Position numbers and translations under genes: made by a program. From contig JAFAQO010000545.1 in the NCBI GenBank assembly GCA_019246375.1, forward strand, positions 1-11,309: a stretch of DNA of 11,309 bases. Direction: 5' to 3'. The notes under the pieces were generated by a model. The model did not search any database. It saw nothing but the letters and a program-made list of their open reading frames with translations, and was not told the DNA's origin. The stretch's first letter is position 1. Each line of letters opens with the position of its first letter. Of the stretch, positions 1 to 5,989 are shown piece after piece. The DNA comes from Mycobacterium sp. GTDB lineage: Bacteria > Actinomycetota > Actinomycetes > Mycobacteriales > Mycobacteriaceae.

Positions 1-359
1 CGTGGCCGGGCCTAGGCGCCTACGGCGTCAGCAAGGCAGCGCTTGAGAGACTCGTGGATGCGTGGCGAGCCGAGCACCCGAATATCGGGTTCACGTGCCT
101 CATCGTCGGGGAATGCCCGGGCGGCGAGGGCGACGGGGCGACGGGAATGAACATCGGCTGGGATCTCGAGCTCGCCAAGCAGGCCTACCCGCTGTGGTTA
201 TCGCGTGGCTGCATGCCCGGCAAGTTGATGCCTGTCGAGGACCTTGTCGAAGTCGTGCACACCATCCTGCACACCGATGCAGCGACGTCGATGCCGGTCG
301 TCATTGCGAGAGGCGCACCCGCCAGCCCTGCAGCGTTTCCGGATTCCGTTCAGTCGTAG
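1..359 (+). CDS. Short-chain dehydrogenase/reductase, C-terminal part (5' end outside window)
   Basis: The frame is open from the window edge to a TAG at 357-359, so only about the last 118 residues are present. They begin with the second half of an SDR catalytic site: the Y-x-x-x-K motif reads YGVSK, with Tyr at 21-23 and Lys at 33-35, followed by AALERL and a helix typical of the Rossmann fold's later half. Tyr and Lys of this motif carry out proton transfer and cofactor binding in NAD(P)-dependent alcohol/ketone oxidoreductases. The usual PG motif after strand 6 appears modified (VGECPGGEGDG), so a non-classical or atypical SDR is possible. The cofactor-binding TGxxxGxG motif lies upstream and cannot be seen, and the substrate is unknown. 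The next gene starts 82 bases downstream on the same strand. A Met codon at 54 is internal to the domain and is not the start. Confidence 0.8.
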   Translation, partial: WPGLGAYGVSKAALERLVDAWRAEHPNIGFTCLIVGECPGGEGDGATGMNIGWDLELAKQAYPLWLSRGCMPGKLMPVEDLVEVVHTILHTDAATSMPVVIARGAPASPAAFPDSVQS

Positions 360-441
360 ACGCGTACCAGTGTTGGAGTAGCTGCTGACGACGCGGCCTG
401 CCTGAGGGAATGAATCGCCGCGCGCCGCGGTAGATCAACGT

Positions 442-867
442 ATGAAACTCAACGACGCCGCGCGTGAGCTCATCGGAAAGGGTGCCGACGCCACGCTGGT
501 CACTTTGAATCGCGACGGTAGCCCCCAGGTGACCCTGGTCTGGGTCGCGCTGCAGTCGACGGCAGACGGAGATGAGCTGGTCAGCGCCCACCTTGCTGAA
601 CACAAGAAGGTGCGCAACATCCGCAACGACCCCCGCGTCGCCGTCACGATCGTGTCCCCCGAAGGTCCTGGCGAGGCGATGCGGCCCTACCTCGCCGTCA
701 ACGGAACCGCACGGATCGTTGAGGGCGGCGCACCTGAGCTTCTGAAGGAGCTCGCCCGGACGCTGCTTGCCCCGGGGGTGAAGTTCCCGCCGGACGGCGC
801 ACCGCCGGGATTTCTCACCCGCATCCGCATCGACAAGGTCGGCGGCATCGGGCCGTGGGCAGACTAG
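442..867 (+). CDS. PPOX-class flavin/F420-dependent oxidoreductase (split barrel)
   Basis: A 141-residue protein of the pyridoxamine-5'-phosphate-oxidase-like split-barrel superfamily, of the small type found in many copies in mycobacteria (Rv1155-like). Visible family features are the N-terminal strand ATLVTLNRDGSPQVTLVWV, the middle segment with HKKVRNIRNDPRVAVTIV, and the later strand YLAVNGTARIVEG. The family binds FMN or F420 at a dimer interface and reduces or oxidises small molecules. Members of this actinobacterial branch often use F420, but the cofactor cannot be settled from sequence alone, nor can the substrate. Length is normal for the family. The ATG has no Shine-Dalgarno sequence in front; a TAGATC at 431-436 lies where a -10 box would stand for leaderless transcription, but it lacks the final T. 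The stop is 12 bases before the DUF2652 gene, so the two are probably co-transcribed. Confidence 0.85.
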   Translation: MKLNDAARELIGKGADATLVTLNRDGSPQVTLVWVALQSTADGDELVSAHLAEHKKVRNIRNDPRVAVTIVSPEGPGEAMRPYLAVNGTARIVEGGAPELLKELARTLLAPGVKFPPDGAPPGFLTRIRIDKVGGIGPWAD

Positions 868-879
868 ACTGAGTAACTC

Positions 880-1614
880 ATGGCCATCCGGCGTGCCGTC
901 CTCCTCATCGCCGATATCGGCGGATACACGCACTACATGAACTGGAACCGAATGCACCTGGCCCATGCGCAGCTGACGGTGGCGGCACTGCTGGAGTCAG
1001 TCATCAACGCCGGCAAAGGCCTCAAGCTGGCGAAGCTCGAGGGCGACGCCGCGTTCTTCTGGGCACCAGACGGCGACGCCAAAGCGCTTGTGTGCGATGG
1101 GCTTGCACGAATGCGTCAGTCGTTCCTCGCACGGCGGGAGCGGTTCGCGAAGGACAAGATCTGCGACTGCGCCAGCTGCGCGCAGCTGAAGAACCTTTCG
1201 CTCAAGTTCGTCGTTCACGAAGGCGAGGTAGCGGAGCAAAGGGTGAAGCGTCACGCCGAGCTCGCCGGCGTCGATGTCATCCTGGTGCACCGCATGCTGA
1301 AAAACCAGGTACCCGTGTTGGAATACGTGCTGATGACCGACCCGGTGGCACAGTGCCTCGACGAGCCGGTGCGCCAGCTTTGCACGCCGCTGACTTGCGA
1401 CTTCGAGGGCATCGGACAAACGCCCACGTACTACATCGACCTCGCCACGTCCGAGGTGAGACCGACTGTGCCGGAGCCAGAGCCCAGCACTTCCGGCCGG
1501 CTCGGGACGAAGCTGAAGGTGGAGTTCAGCGCGTTGCCGTTCATGCTGGGCTTCAAGAAACCCGCTGCAGGTTTCCGCAACCTTGGCCGCGGCACTTTGG
1601 AGCCGGCCGAATGA
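880..1614 (+). CDS. DUF2652 protein with class III nucleotide-cyclase-like fold
   Basis: A 244-residue protein that I assign to DUF2652, a family without a known function. Residues 6-140 resemble a class III adenylate/guanylate cyclase domain. ADIGGYT (Asp12) matches the first metal-binding motif. KLEGDAAFF (Lys52, Asp56) matches the K-x-x-G-D motif with the adenine-selecting Lys and second metal Asp. VVHEGEV (113-117) matches the conserved HxGEV strand. HRMLKN (137-142) lies where the transition-state Asn/Arg helix would be, with Arg138 but no Asn four residues earlier. A C-D-C-x-x-C cluster (Cys95, Cys97, Cys100) lies between these motifs. The C-terminal 50 residues are low-complexity and basic. 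The start codon follows the PPOX stop by 12 bases with no strong ribosome-binding site. Whether it makes a cyclic nucleotide, only binds nucleotides, or does neither is unknown. Family assignment is fairly sure; function is open. Confidence 0.8.
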   Translation: MAIRRAVLLIADIGGYTHYMNWNRMHLAHAQLTVAALLESVINAGKGLKLAKLEGDAAFFWAPDGDAKALVCDGLARMRQSFLARRERFAKDKICDCASCAQLKNLSLKFVVHEGEVAEQRVKRHAELAGVDVILVHRMLKNQVPVLEYVLMTDPVAQCLDEPVRQLCTPLTCDFEGIGQTPTYYIDLATSEVRPTVPEPEPSTSGRLGTKLKVEFSALPFMLGFKKPAAGFRNLGRGTLEPAE

Positions 1615-1956
1615 GTCGGCGGCGCCGCTCCCAGCGCTGGGACGGGTGCTCGGTAGGGGCGATCTCGCCGACCAGCGTGCGGGCTGAGACGGGTTGCCGT
1701 GCAAGCCAACTGGTGGGCTGCCCGATTCAGTGAGCGTTCTGGCGAGCTTGCGTGCGTGATCTTTGGTGCGCGTCCCGAAGTTGACGTCGCGGTCTGGCTC
1801 CCACGCCGCTGGTGTACCGTTGAAGGGAGACATTTCGTCTTAGCGGTGATCGCGACCCGTCATCGTTTACGAAAGAATATCGGCTTACGATTCGATCCTC
1901 TGAGTAACAGCACAGTGCGCACGGGCCGGCCCGCTAACTTTGAAAGAAAAGGCTGC
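1615..1956 (+). other. Intergenic region between the DUF2652 gene and the small ORF at 1957
   Basis: About 340 bases with no convincing gene. The first part holds two palindromes: GCGGCGCCGC at 1618-1627 and TCCCAGCGCTGGGA at 1629-1642, which could form a weak terminator. The part from about 1850 to 1960 is clearly more AT-rich than the rest of the window and probably contains the promoter for the genes that follow. A TACGAT at 1886-1891 fits the mycobacterial TAnnnT -10 pattern, without a good -35. A reading frame running through from a GTG at 1699 exists but has no ribosome-binding site or recognisable protein character. Confidence 0.5.
1629..1642 (+). terminator. Possible weak terminator after DUF2652
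   Basis: TCCCAGCGCTGGGA is a perfect 14-base palindrome starting 15 bases after the DUF2652 stop, preceded by the palindrome GCGGCGCCGC. It can fold into a 5-bp stem with a GCGC loop. There is no U-tract, and the stem is short, so termination is only a suggestion. Confidence 0.2.
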
Positions 1957-2079
1957 ATGGAATTTTCGAGTTTGTTTTCTCACCCCGACGTGCCGGAATT
2001 CGTTCGCTCGGGTGACACCTCCACAGAACCAGTGGAGCACCCCGTTTTCTCAGACCGGCCCCAGCCGAATCTGCCGTGA
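1957..2079 (+). CDS. Possible small protein or leader peptide upstream of DUF5994
   Basis: A 40-residue frame that I do not recognise. It begins MEFSSLFSHPDVPEFVRSG and ends in TGA at 2077-2079. It is supported by a purine-rich ribosome-binding site (GAAAGAAAAGG at 1942-1952, four bases before the ATG), better than that of most genes here, and by its position: it stops 13 or 22 bases before the two likely starts of the DUF5994 gene, which has no ribosome-binding site of its own. The product is acidic and proline-rich in its second half, with no membrane segment. It could be a real small protein, or a leader ORF whose translation opens or closes the start of the next gene. A hairpin is formed by its own coding sequence at 2010-2042. 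It could also be chance. Confidence 0.35.
   Translation: MEFSSLFSHPDVPEFVRSGDTSTEPVEHPVFSDRPQPNLP
2010..2042 (+). promoter_or_regulatory. Hairpin inside the small ORF, before DUF5994
   Basis: CTCCAC (2019-2024) and GTGGAG (2032-2037) form a 6-bp stem with a 7-base loop. Outside this, GGGTG (2010-2014) pairs with CACCC (2038-2042), leaving a four-base bulge on one side. Eleven pairs in total make it one of the stronger structures in the plus-strand transcript. It ends 50-60 bases before the DUF5994 start. A role in coupling the two reading frames is inference. Confidence 0.35.
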
Positions 2080-2101
2080 CGATGCGGTCGCCGTGAATGG
2101 C

Positions 2102-2638
2102 ATGAGCGGGGCGCGGCGCTCGGCATGTCCGGTGCGAATCGCACTCGCCACCTCACTGGGCGGCGACATCGATGGGGCGTGGTGGCCGCGCGCCGCGTCG
2201 GTGGCAGGTGAGCTGCCGGCGCTTGTCGAGGCGTTGCATCGACCACTGGGCGAAATCTTGGACATCCGTGTCAACTGGTCCGCGACGGACCGGACTCCTG
2301 ACCTGAGCTCGATGACTTCCTACGCCATGTCGATGCCGGGTTGGCGGCACGATCGGCAGCGTCTAATGATGATTTCCGGGCGTCGGGGTCGTGCGAAGCT
2401 GCTCGTTGTGCCATCCCTGACATCGTCGGCGTTGGCCCTGATGGTGTTGCGCCTGGCGGCCAGCATGCCCATTCCGGATGCGCAGCAACTCAGTGCGGCG
2501 TTCAAGACCGCCGACTGCGTGGTGCGCGCTGCGCAAGCCGAAAGTGCCTCATGGGCCGGTCGCACGCCGGACGGGCACGCCGCACAAAACCAGGCGAGAC
2601 AGGCGTCGCACAGCGGACACGCGTCTTCCGACACCTAG
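2102..2638 (+). CDS. DUF5994 family protein
   Basis: A 178-residue protein of the actinobacterial DUF5994 family, which has no known function. The recognisable core is VRIALATSLGGDIDGAWWPR near residues 9-28 (the DGAWWP motif), a middle part with the W-x-x-x-R/Q pattern of the family, and LLVVPSLTSSALALMVLRLAAS near 100-121. The last 45 residues (rich in Ala, Gln, His and Ser) are low-complexity and probably disordered. No signal peptide or membrane helix is convincing. The start is uncertain: ATG at 2102 and GTG at 2093 are both close after the preceding small ORF and neither has a Shine-Dalgarno sequence; the open frame runs further up, but family similarity begins near residue 9. The gene faces cspA tail to tail, with a strong shared hairpin between them. 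In mycobacteria such genes exist in several copies. Confidence 0.75.
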   Translation: MSGARRSACPVRIALATSLGGDIDGAWWPRAASVAGELPALVEALHRPLGEILDIRVNWSATDRTPDLSSMTSYAMSMPGWRHDRQRLMMISGRRGRAKLLVVPSLTSSALALMVLRLAASMPIPDAQQLSAAFKTADCVVRAAQAESASWAGRTPDGHAAQNQARQASHSGHASSDT

Positions 2639-2647
2639 ACACACCGA

Positions 2648-2675
2648 TGGGCTGGTGCGAGATCGCACCAGCCCA
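2648..2675. terminator. Bidirectional terminator between DUF5994 and cspA
   Basis: TGGGCTGGTGCG (2648-2659) and CGCACCAGCCCA (2664-2675) are perfect complements, giving a 12-bp GC-rich stem with a four-base AGAT loop. It lies 10 bases after the DUF5994 stop and 17 bases past the cspA stop on the other strand, exactly where convergent genes need termination. Neither side has a U-tract, as is common for mycobacterial terminators. Confidence 0.8.
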
Positions 2676-2692
2676 CGGTTACGTGTGGTGAG

Positions 2693-2896
2693 CTAGACCG
2701 GGGTCACCCCGACTGCCTGGGGGCCTTTCTTACCTTGCTCAATGTCGAATTGGACACGCTGGTTTTCCTGCAGTGTCCGAAAGCCGCTCCCGCGGATTTC
2801 GGAATAGTGGACGAACACATCGTCAGCGCCGCCGTCAGGAGCGATGAAGCCAAAGCCTTTGTCGCCGTTGAACCATTTCACAGTTCCCTGTGTCAT
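2693..2896 (-). CDS. cspA: Cold-shock protein, CspA type
   Basis: A 67-residue cold-shock domain protein, full length for the family. Single-stranded nucleic-acid binding is shown by RNP1 (KGFGFI, about residues 13-18) and RNP2 (VFVHY, about 28-32), together with the N-terminal GTVKWFN strand. Such proteins bind RNA and single-stranded DNA in the cytoplasm and act as RNA chaperones that melt secondary structure; some are induced by cold, others are constitutive. It strongly resembles mycobacterial CspA (Rv3648c in M. tuberculosis) but this may be a second paralogue, since the neighbours differ. The ATG is preceded by GAGAGAAG, eight bases away, a fair ribosome-binding site. A likely promoter and a 5'-end hairpin precede it. 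It is the only gene here whose leader shows clear regulatory structure. Confidence 0.95.
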   Translation of the reverse strand: MTQGTVKWFNGDKGFGFIAPDGGADDVFVHYSEIRGSGFRTLQENQRVQFDIEQGKKGPQAVGVTPV

Positions 2897-2921
2897 TTAC
2901 TTAACTTCTCTCATTCAGAAT

Positions 2922-2940
2922 GGACGTACCTAAAACGTCC
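2922..2940 (-). promoter_or_regulatory. Hairpin at the 5' end of the cspA leader
   Basis: GGACGT and ACGTCC form a perfect 6-bp stem with a 7-base loop. If transcription starts at 2940, as the -10 box predicts, the mRNA begins exactly with the first base of this stem. A 5'-terminal hairpin usually slows RNA decay that starts at the 5' end, and cold-shock mRNAs are known for leader-controlled stability and translation. The hairpin and its position are seen; the role is inferred. Confidence 0.5.
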
Positions 2941-2946
2941 GCCGTT

Positions 2947-2955
2947 ATTGTAACA
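2947..2955 (-). promoter_or_regulatory. Extended -10 promoter of cspA
   Basis: On the minus strand the sequence reads TGTTACAAT: a -10 box TACAAT (2952-2947), one mismatch from TATAAT, with a TGn extension. Upstream there is AT-rich sequence (about 2961-2976) but no clear -35, as is usual for extended -10 promoters. The predicted transcription start is the G at 2940, giving a leader of about 44 bases before the ATG at 2896. Confidence 0.65.
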
Positions 2956-3084
2956 CGTAGAATTGAAATTTAATTCAGCGCTCCGCGGCGGCCGCTCCGT
3001 GTGAATCTTCACCTGCGGTGCACGGCCGACGTTTTGAGGGTAACGCCGCTTAGGCAGCACCTCGGCAAGCTTGGCTACCCGTGG

Positions 3085-3103
3085 CAGCGCCCGGCCGGCG
3101 CTG
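3085..3103 (-). terminator. Possible terminator of the aldo/keto reductase gene
   Basis: CAGCGCC (3085-3091) and GGCGCTG (3097-3103) form a 7-bp GC-rich stem with a five-base loop, about 50 bases past the reductase stop codon. No U-tract follows on the minus strand. The rest of 2960-3152 shows no gene I can support. Confidence 0.3.
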
Positions 3104-3152
3104 AAACGCGCCGATCGCCACCTCGCGGGTCTTCCTTGAGTAATCGCGGGCT

Positions 3153-4121
3153 CTAGCGCCCGAGCTTCTCGCGGACGAGGTCGGTGAGGAACCGCCTGCC
3201 TGACACTGGTCGGAACGCGCGGGCTGCGTCGGTGAGCGCATCGCGAGATTCCGGACTGAGCTCGATGTCGGCGGCGGCGACGTTGAACTCGAGCTGCTCG
3301 ACACTGGACGCCCCCGGGATGGCGACGACGCCCGGCAGGCTGATCAACCACGCCAGGGCCACCTGCGCCGGCTTGGCATCGACTTGTTTTGCGACGTCTC
3401 GCAATGTGTGCAACAGCGGCTCGATGCGGCGCAGGTTCTCGGTGCCGAACAGTGGGTTCATCGCGCGCACGCCACCGGGCCGGTTGCCCACGCCGTACTT
3501 GCCGCCCAGTAAGCCTTGCGCCAGCGGGCTGTAGGCGATCACGATCCGGTTCTCGCGCTCCGCGAACGGGACTAGGTCATCGAGCGCCTGGGGATGGGCG
3601 AGCGAGAAATGCACCTGGTTGCTGATCACCGGCCGGCCGAGCGCCGCATCGGCCTTCTGCCATCGGGAAAGCGAGTAGTTCGACACGCCGGCGGCGCCGA
3701 TGTCGCCGCTGTCGAGCAGTTCGCGCATCCCCGGCATGATCACCGAATCGGGGACCACCGGGTTGGACTGGTGAATTTGGTAGAGCGGGATGCGATCCAG
3801 CTGCAGCCGTCGCGCACTGGCGCGCTCGCGCTGCTTGACCACCACGGGGAACGGCGCAATCGGCATGATCTTGCTGGCCACCGCCACCTCGGTCCGCTTG
3901 TCGCCGAGCGCTTCGCCGAGAATGCGCTCGCTTTTGCCCAACCCGTACACCTCGGCGGTATCGAACAGCGTGACTCCCAGGGAAAGTGCGCGCTGCACGA
4001 TGTCTCGCGCCGCGCCCGAAGCGTACTGATCGCCGTAACCCCACTCGAATGAGCCGAATTGCCAGGTACCCAAACCGATTCGACTGACCCGCCCTACTCC
4101 GTCTACATCGAGATATTTCAT
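3153..4121 (-). CDS. Aldo/keto reductase (Rv2298-like)
   Basis: A 322-residue NAD(P)H-dependent aldo/keto reductase, a soluble (beta/alpha)8-barrel enzyme that interconverts carbonyls and alcohols. The catalytic tetrad is complete: Asp54 and Tyr59 in FDTAEVYG, Lys84 in ASKIMP, and His117 in YQIHQSNP. The cofactor-binding C-terminal half has SNQVHFSLAH, AYSPLAQGLLGGKYG and VVAIPGASSVEQLEFN, typical of the AKR fold. From memory it is nearly collinear with M. tuberculosis Rv2298, including the N-terminus MKYLDVDG, so I prefer the ATG at 4121. A GTG at 4130 in the same frame would add three residues. GGGG lies three bases before the ATG, which is close for a ribosome-binding site. Physiological substrate unknown. 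The gene upstream on the same strand ends about 88 bases before, so a separate promoter is likely. Confidence 0.92.
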   Translation of the reverse strand: MKYLDVDGVGRVSRIGLGTWQFGSFEWGYGDQYASGAARDIVQRALSLGVTLFDTAEVYGLGKSERILGEALGDKRTEVAVASKIMPIAPFPVVVKQRERASARRLQLDRIPLYQIHQSNPVVPDSVIMPGMRELLDSGDIGAAGVSNYSLSRWQKADAALGRPVISNQVHFSLAHPQALDDLVPFAERENRIVIAYSPLAQGLLGGKYGVGNRPGGVRAMNPLFGTENLRRIEPLLHTLRDVAKQVDAKPAQVALAWLISLPGVVAIPGASSVEQLEFNVAAADIELSPESRDALTDAARAFRPVSGRRFLTDLVREKLGR

Positions 4122-4208
4122 CTGCCCCACGCTACTAACATGGGGCGACGCGGCAACGGCTAAAAGCCGAAAAGGCGAAGTGCTCGGCCACCAGCTGCGG
4201 CCCTAGGG

Positions 4209-4616
4209 TTAACCGTGTGGGATGACCGAGTTGGACAGCAGCACGCCGGTAACGATGGCGACCACGATCACTCCGAATGCCAGCGTCGGCCATATCCACA
4301 TCGGCCGGCCGCGCGCGGCCGCAACGATGGTGCCCACGATCGCGACTATGCCCGCTGTCGCGATGCCACCCCAGGTCACGACGTAAGCCCAGTCGAGCGC
4401 CGCGAAGTTGCAGTTGTCGCCACACGAATCTGTGGCCATCGCGAAAAACAATGAGTACCAAAAGGACAGCAATCCGGCCACTCCAGCGAACACGAACATG
4501 ACCGACGTGACCACGATGTCGATCGGCGAACGCCGAGTTGGCGCGTGAACCCGGGGGAGAGCCGGTGCGTCCGGGTACTGCGGCGGCGGGAAGTACGGGT
4601 CTTCTGGTGCCGTCAT
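4209..4616 (-). CDS. Small membrane protein with three transmembrane helices
   Basis: A 135-residue protein that I cannot assign to a named family. The first 30 residues are proline-rich (YFPPPQYPDAPALPR) and end in Arg28-Arg29, suggesting a cytoplasmic N-terminus as in many actinobacterial membrane proteins. Hydrophobic segments lie at about residues 33-61, 78-101 and 106-128. The loop between the first two carries SCGDNC (Cys65 and Cys69), which would be outside the membrane and could form a disulfide. No signal peptidase site and no enzyme motif are visible. The ATG has five Gs directly before it but no spaced ribosome-binding site; a CATAGT hexamer (4623-4628, minus strand) ends seven bases before the ATG, which fits leaderless transcription. 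It is divergent from the SRPBCC operon. Confidence 0.75.
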   Translation of the reverse strand: MTAPEDPYFPPPQYPDAPALPRVHAPTRRSPIDIVVTSVMFVFAGVAGLLSFWYSLFFAMATDSCGDNCNFAALDWAYVVTWGGIATAGIVAIVGTIVAAARGRPMWIWPTLAFGVIVVAIVTGVLLSNSVIPHG

Positions 4617-4622
4617 CCCCCA

Positions 4623-4628
4623 ACTATG
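4623..4628 (-). promoter_or_regulatory. Possible -10 box for leaderless transcription of the membrane protein gene
   Basis: CATAGT on the minus strand matches TATAAT at four of six positions. With the usual spacing, +1 would be the A of the ATG at 4616. Leaderless mRNAs are common in mycobacteria, and the gene lacks a spaced Shine-Dalgarno sequence. Confidence 0.3.
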
Positions 4629-4675
4629 CCGCAGCGTCGGTGCTCCTCACGTGAAGCGATGAGGCGGGTGATGTC

Positions 4676-4692
4676 TAACATGTCCGTGGACA
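4676..4692 (+). promoter_or_regulatory. Possible promoter and operator of the SRPBCC operon
   Basis: TAACAT at 4676-4681 fits the mycobacterial TAnnnT -10 pattern; the predicted start is near 4688. TGTCC-GT-GGACA at 4681-4692 is a small perfect inverted repeat overlapping that start, a position where a repressor would block transcription. No good -35 is present. A further palindrome, TCACGTGA, lies at 4647-4654. No regulator gene is in the window. Confidence 0.3.
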
Positions 4693-4710
4693 ACACGGCT
4701 ACCGGCAGGC

Positions 4711-4716
4711 GGGAGG
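4711..4716 (+). promoter_or_regulatory. Ribosome-binding site of the SRPBCC gene
   Basis: GGGAGG, six bases before the ATG at 4723, is one of the strongest Shine-Dalgarno sequences in the window and fixes this start. Confidence 0.8.
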
Positions 4717-4722
4717 CGTCTC

Positions 4723-5157
4723 ATGGTCGAGCTTCAGGTCGAGCGGACGATCGCCGCATCTCCGGAACGGGTCTTTGACTGGCTCGCTGACCCGGCCGCT
4801 TTGACCGCCGCTCCGGCGGTCTTCAAGGCGCGCTGGGCGAAAGGCTCGTCGGGGCCTGGTGTGGGTGCGGTGCGGCAGGTGATCGGGTTAGGCACGTGGT
4901 TCCGCGAAGAGATCACGGCATATGACCGGCCGCACGCCTACTCATACCTCATCCTCCATTCAGTCCCGCCGTTTAAGCACGAGGGTGCCACGCTGACGTT
5001 CAATCCAACGGGCGATGGCACGCACGTCGAGTGGGTGACCCGCTATACCCATCCGGCGTACGCGGGAGGCAAGCTGTTCGAGCCGGTCAGTAGCCGACTG
5101 CTTCGCTCCAGCTTCCTCGCGATGCTCGCCGGCTGCGCGAAGGCACTGGAAAGCTAA
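4723..5157 (+). CDS. SRPBCC (START-like) family protein
   Basis: A 144-residue protein of the SRPBCC/polyketide-cyclase-like superfamily, a helix-grip fold with a deep hydrophobic pocket. The N-terminal pattern [24 protein letters not shown] is the hallmark first strand plus helices. It is followed by strands with [27 protein letters not shown] and [11 protein letters not shown], and a long C-terminal helix (about 118-142). Members bind lipids, aromatic compounds or polyketides, and some catalyse dehydration or cyclisation. No catalytic residues can be named here. Its length is typical. It is first in a plus-strand operon with an SDR (14 bases downstream) and a flavin monooxygenase-like protein, which suggests that it binds or processes the same hydrophobic compound. 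It starts at an ATG with a strong ribosome-binding site. Confidence 0.88.
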   Translation: MVELQVERTIAASPERVFDWLADPAALTAAPAVFKARWAKGSSGPGVGAVRQVIGLGTWFREEITAYDRPHAYSYLILHSVPPFKHEGATLTFNPTGDGTHVEWVTRYTHPAYAGGKLFEPVSSRLLRSSFLAMLAGCAKALES

Positions 5158-5171
5158 CGACGGAACGATCC

Positions 5172-5960
5172 ATGGTTAGCGCTGATCGTGCCCGCTCGCG
5201 CGCGTTCGTCGTGACGGGCGCGGCATCAGGCATCGGGCTGGCCACCGCCCAGCGCCTGCTGGCCGAGGGCGGCACCGTCGTCGGCGCCGACCTCGCCTCC
5301 CCGCCAGACCTCGGCCCAAACTTCACGTTCGTGGGGGCCGATGTGACCGACGCAGACGCCGTCGCGGCGGTACTGGCCGCTGTGCCCGACCGTCTGGACG
5401 GGGTTGTCCATGCTGCCGGCGTGGCGGGCGGGGGGCCGGTCCATCTCCTTGACCGCTCCGAATGGGAACGGGTGATCGGCATCAACCTCACCGGTACGTT
5501 CCTGGTGGCCAAGGCGGCTCTGGCGAGGATGATCGACCAACCCCGGGTCGACGGTGAACGAGGCTCGATGGTCACCCTCGCCAGTATCGAGGGCCTCGAA
5601 GGCACGGCCGGCGGCAGCGTTTACAACGCCGCCAAGGGTGGCGTCGTGTTGCTGACCAAAAACATCGCGCTCGACTACGGCCCGAGCGGCATCCGGGCAA
5701 ACGCCATCTGCCCCGGCTTCATCGAAACGCCGATGACCGACGACGTTTTCGGTCTGCCAGGCATGGAGGGTCCGAAAGCCTCGATGATCAAGGAGCATGC
5801 CCTGCAACGGATGGGCCGGCCGGAGGAGATCGCGGCCATGGCGGCGTTTCTGGTGTCTCCGGACGCCTCGTTCGTCACCGGTCAGGCCATTGCCGTCGAC
5901 GGCGGCTACACGGCCGGTCGCGATCACGGCGTGGTTCAGCTCTTCGGTCTCCCGGAGTAA
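5172..5960 (+). CDS. Classical SDR-family oxidoreductase
   Basis: A complete 262-residue classical short-chain dehydrogenase. The motifs are TGAASGIG (15-22) for dinucleotide binding, Asp40 at the end of strand 2 (which favours NAD over NADP), Asp57 in GADV, HAAG (80-83, in place of NNAG), Asn105, Ser138, and YNAAK with Tyr151 and Lys155. The Asn-Ser-Tyr-Lys tetrad is intact, with the usual spacing. PGFIETPM follows and closes over the substrate. The C-terminal VDGGYTAG is the usual SDR ending, with about 13 extra residues. The enzyme should oxidise a secondary alcohol or reduce a ketone; the substrate is unknown, though its neighbours suggest a hydrophobic ring compound such as a steroid or aromatic. 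It starts 14 bases after the SRPBCC stop, with GACGGAA upstream as a weak ribosome-binding site. Confidence 0.92.
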   Translation: MVSADRARSRAFVVTGAASGIGLATAQRLLAEGGTVVGADLASPPDLGPNFTFVGADVTDADAVAAVLAAVPDRLDGVVHAAGVAGGGPVHLLDRSEWERVIGINLTGTFLVAKAALARMIDQPRVDGERGSMVTLASIEGLEGTAGGSVYNAAKGGVVLLTKNIALDYGPSGIRANAICPGFIETPMTDDVFGLPGMEGPKASMIKEHALQRMGRPEEIAAMAAFLVSPDASFVTGQAIAVDGGYTAGRDHGVVQLFGLPE

Positions 5961-5989
5961 CGGCGCATCGAGGTGATAGGAAAACACCC

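Noticed and set aside
301..966. 221-codon frame opposite the PPOX gene
   Set aside because: It spans an intergenic gap and two real genes on the other strand, with no protein-like character.
1699..1956. Open frame upstream of and continuous with the small ORF at 1957
   Set aside because: It begins at a GTG without a ribosome-binding site, shows no protein-like pattern, and crosses the AT-rich promoter-like region. Only the part from 1957 is kept, with low confidence.
2911..3351. Minus-strand 146-codon open frame between the reductase and cspA
   Set aside because: It overlaps the 3' end of the reductase in another frame and runs through the cspA promoter and leader; its composition is Arg-rich, as expected from a GC-rich shadow frame.
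4157..4169. CGGCT-AAA-AGCCG hairpin between the membrane protein gene and the reductase
   Set aside because: The stem is only 5 bp with a three-base loop and no T-run follows it on the minus strand; too weak to call a terminator.
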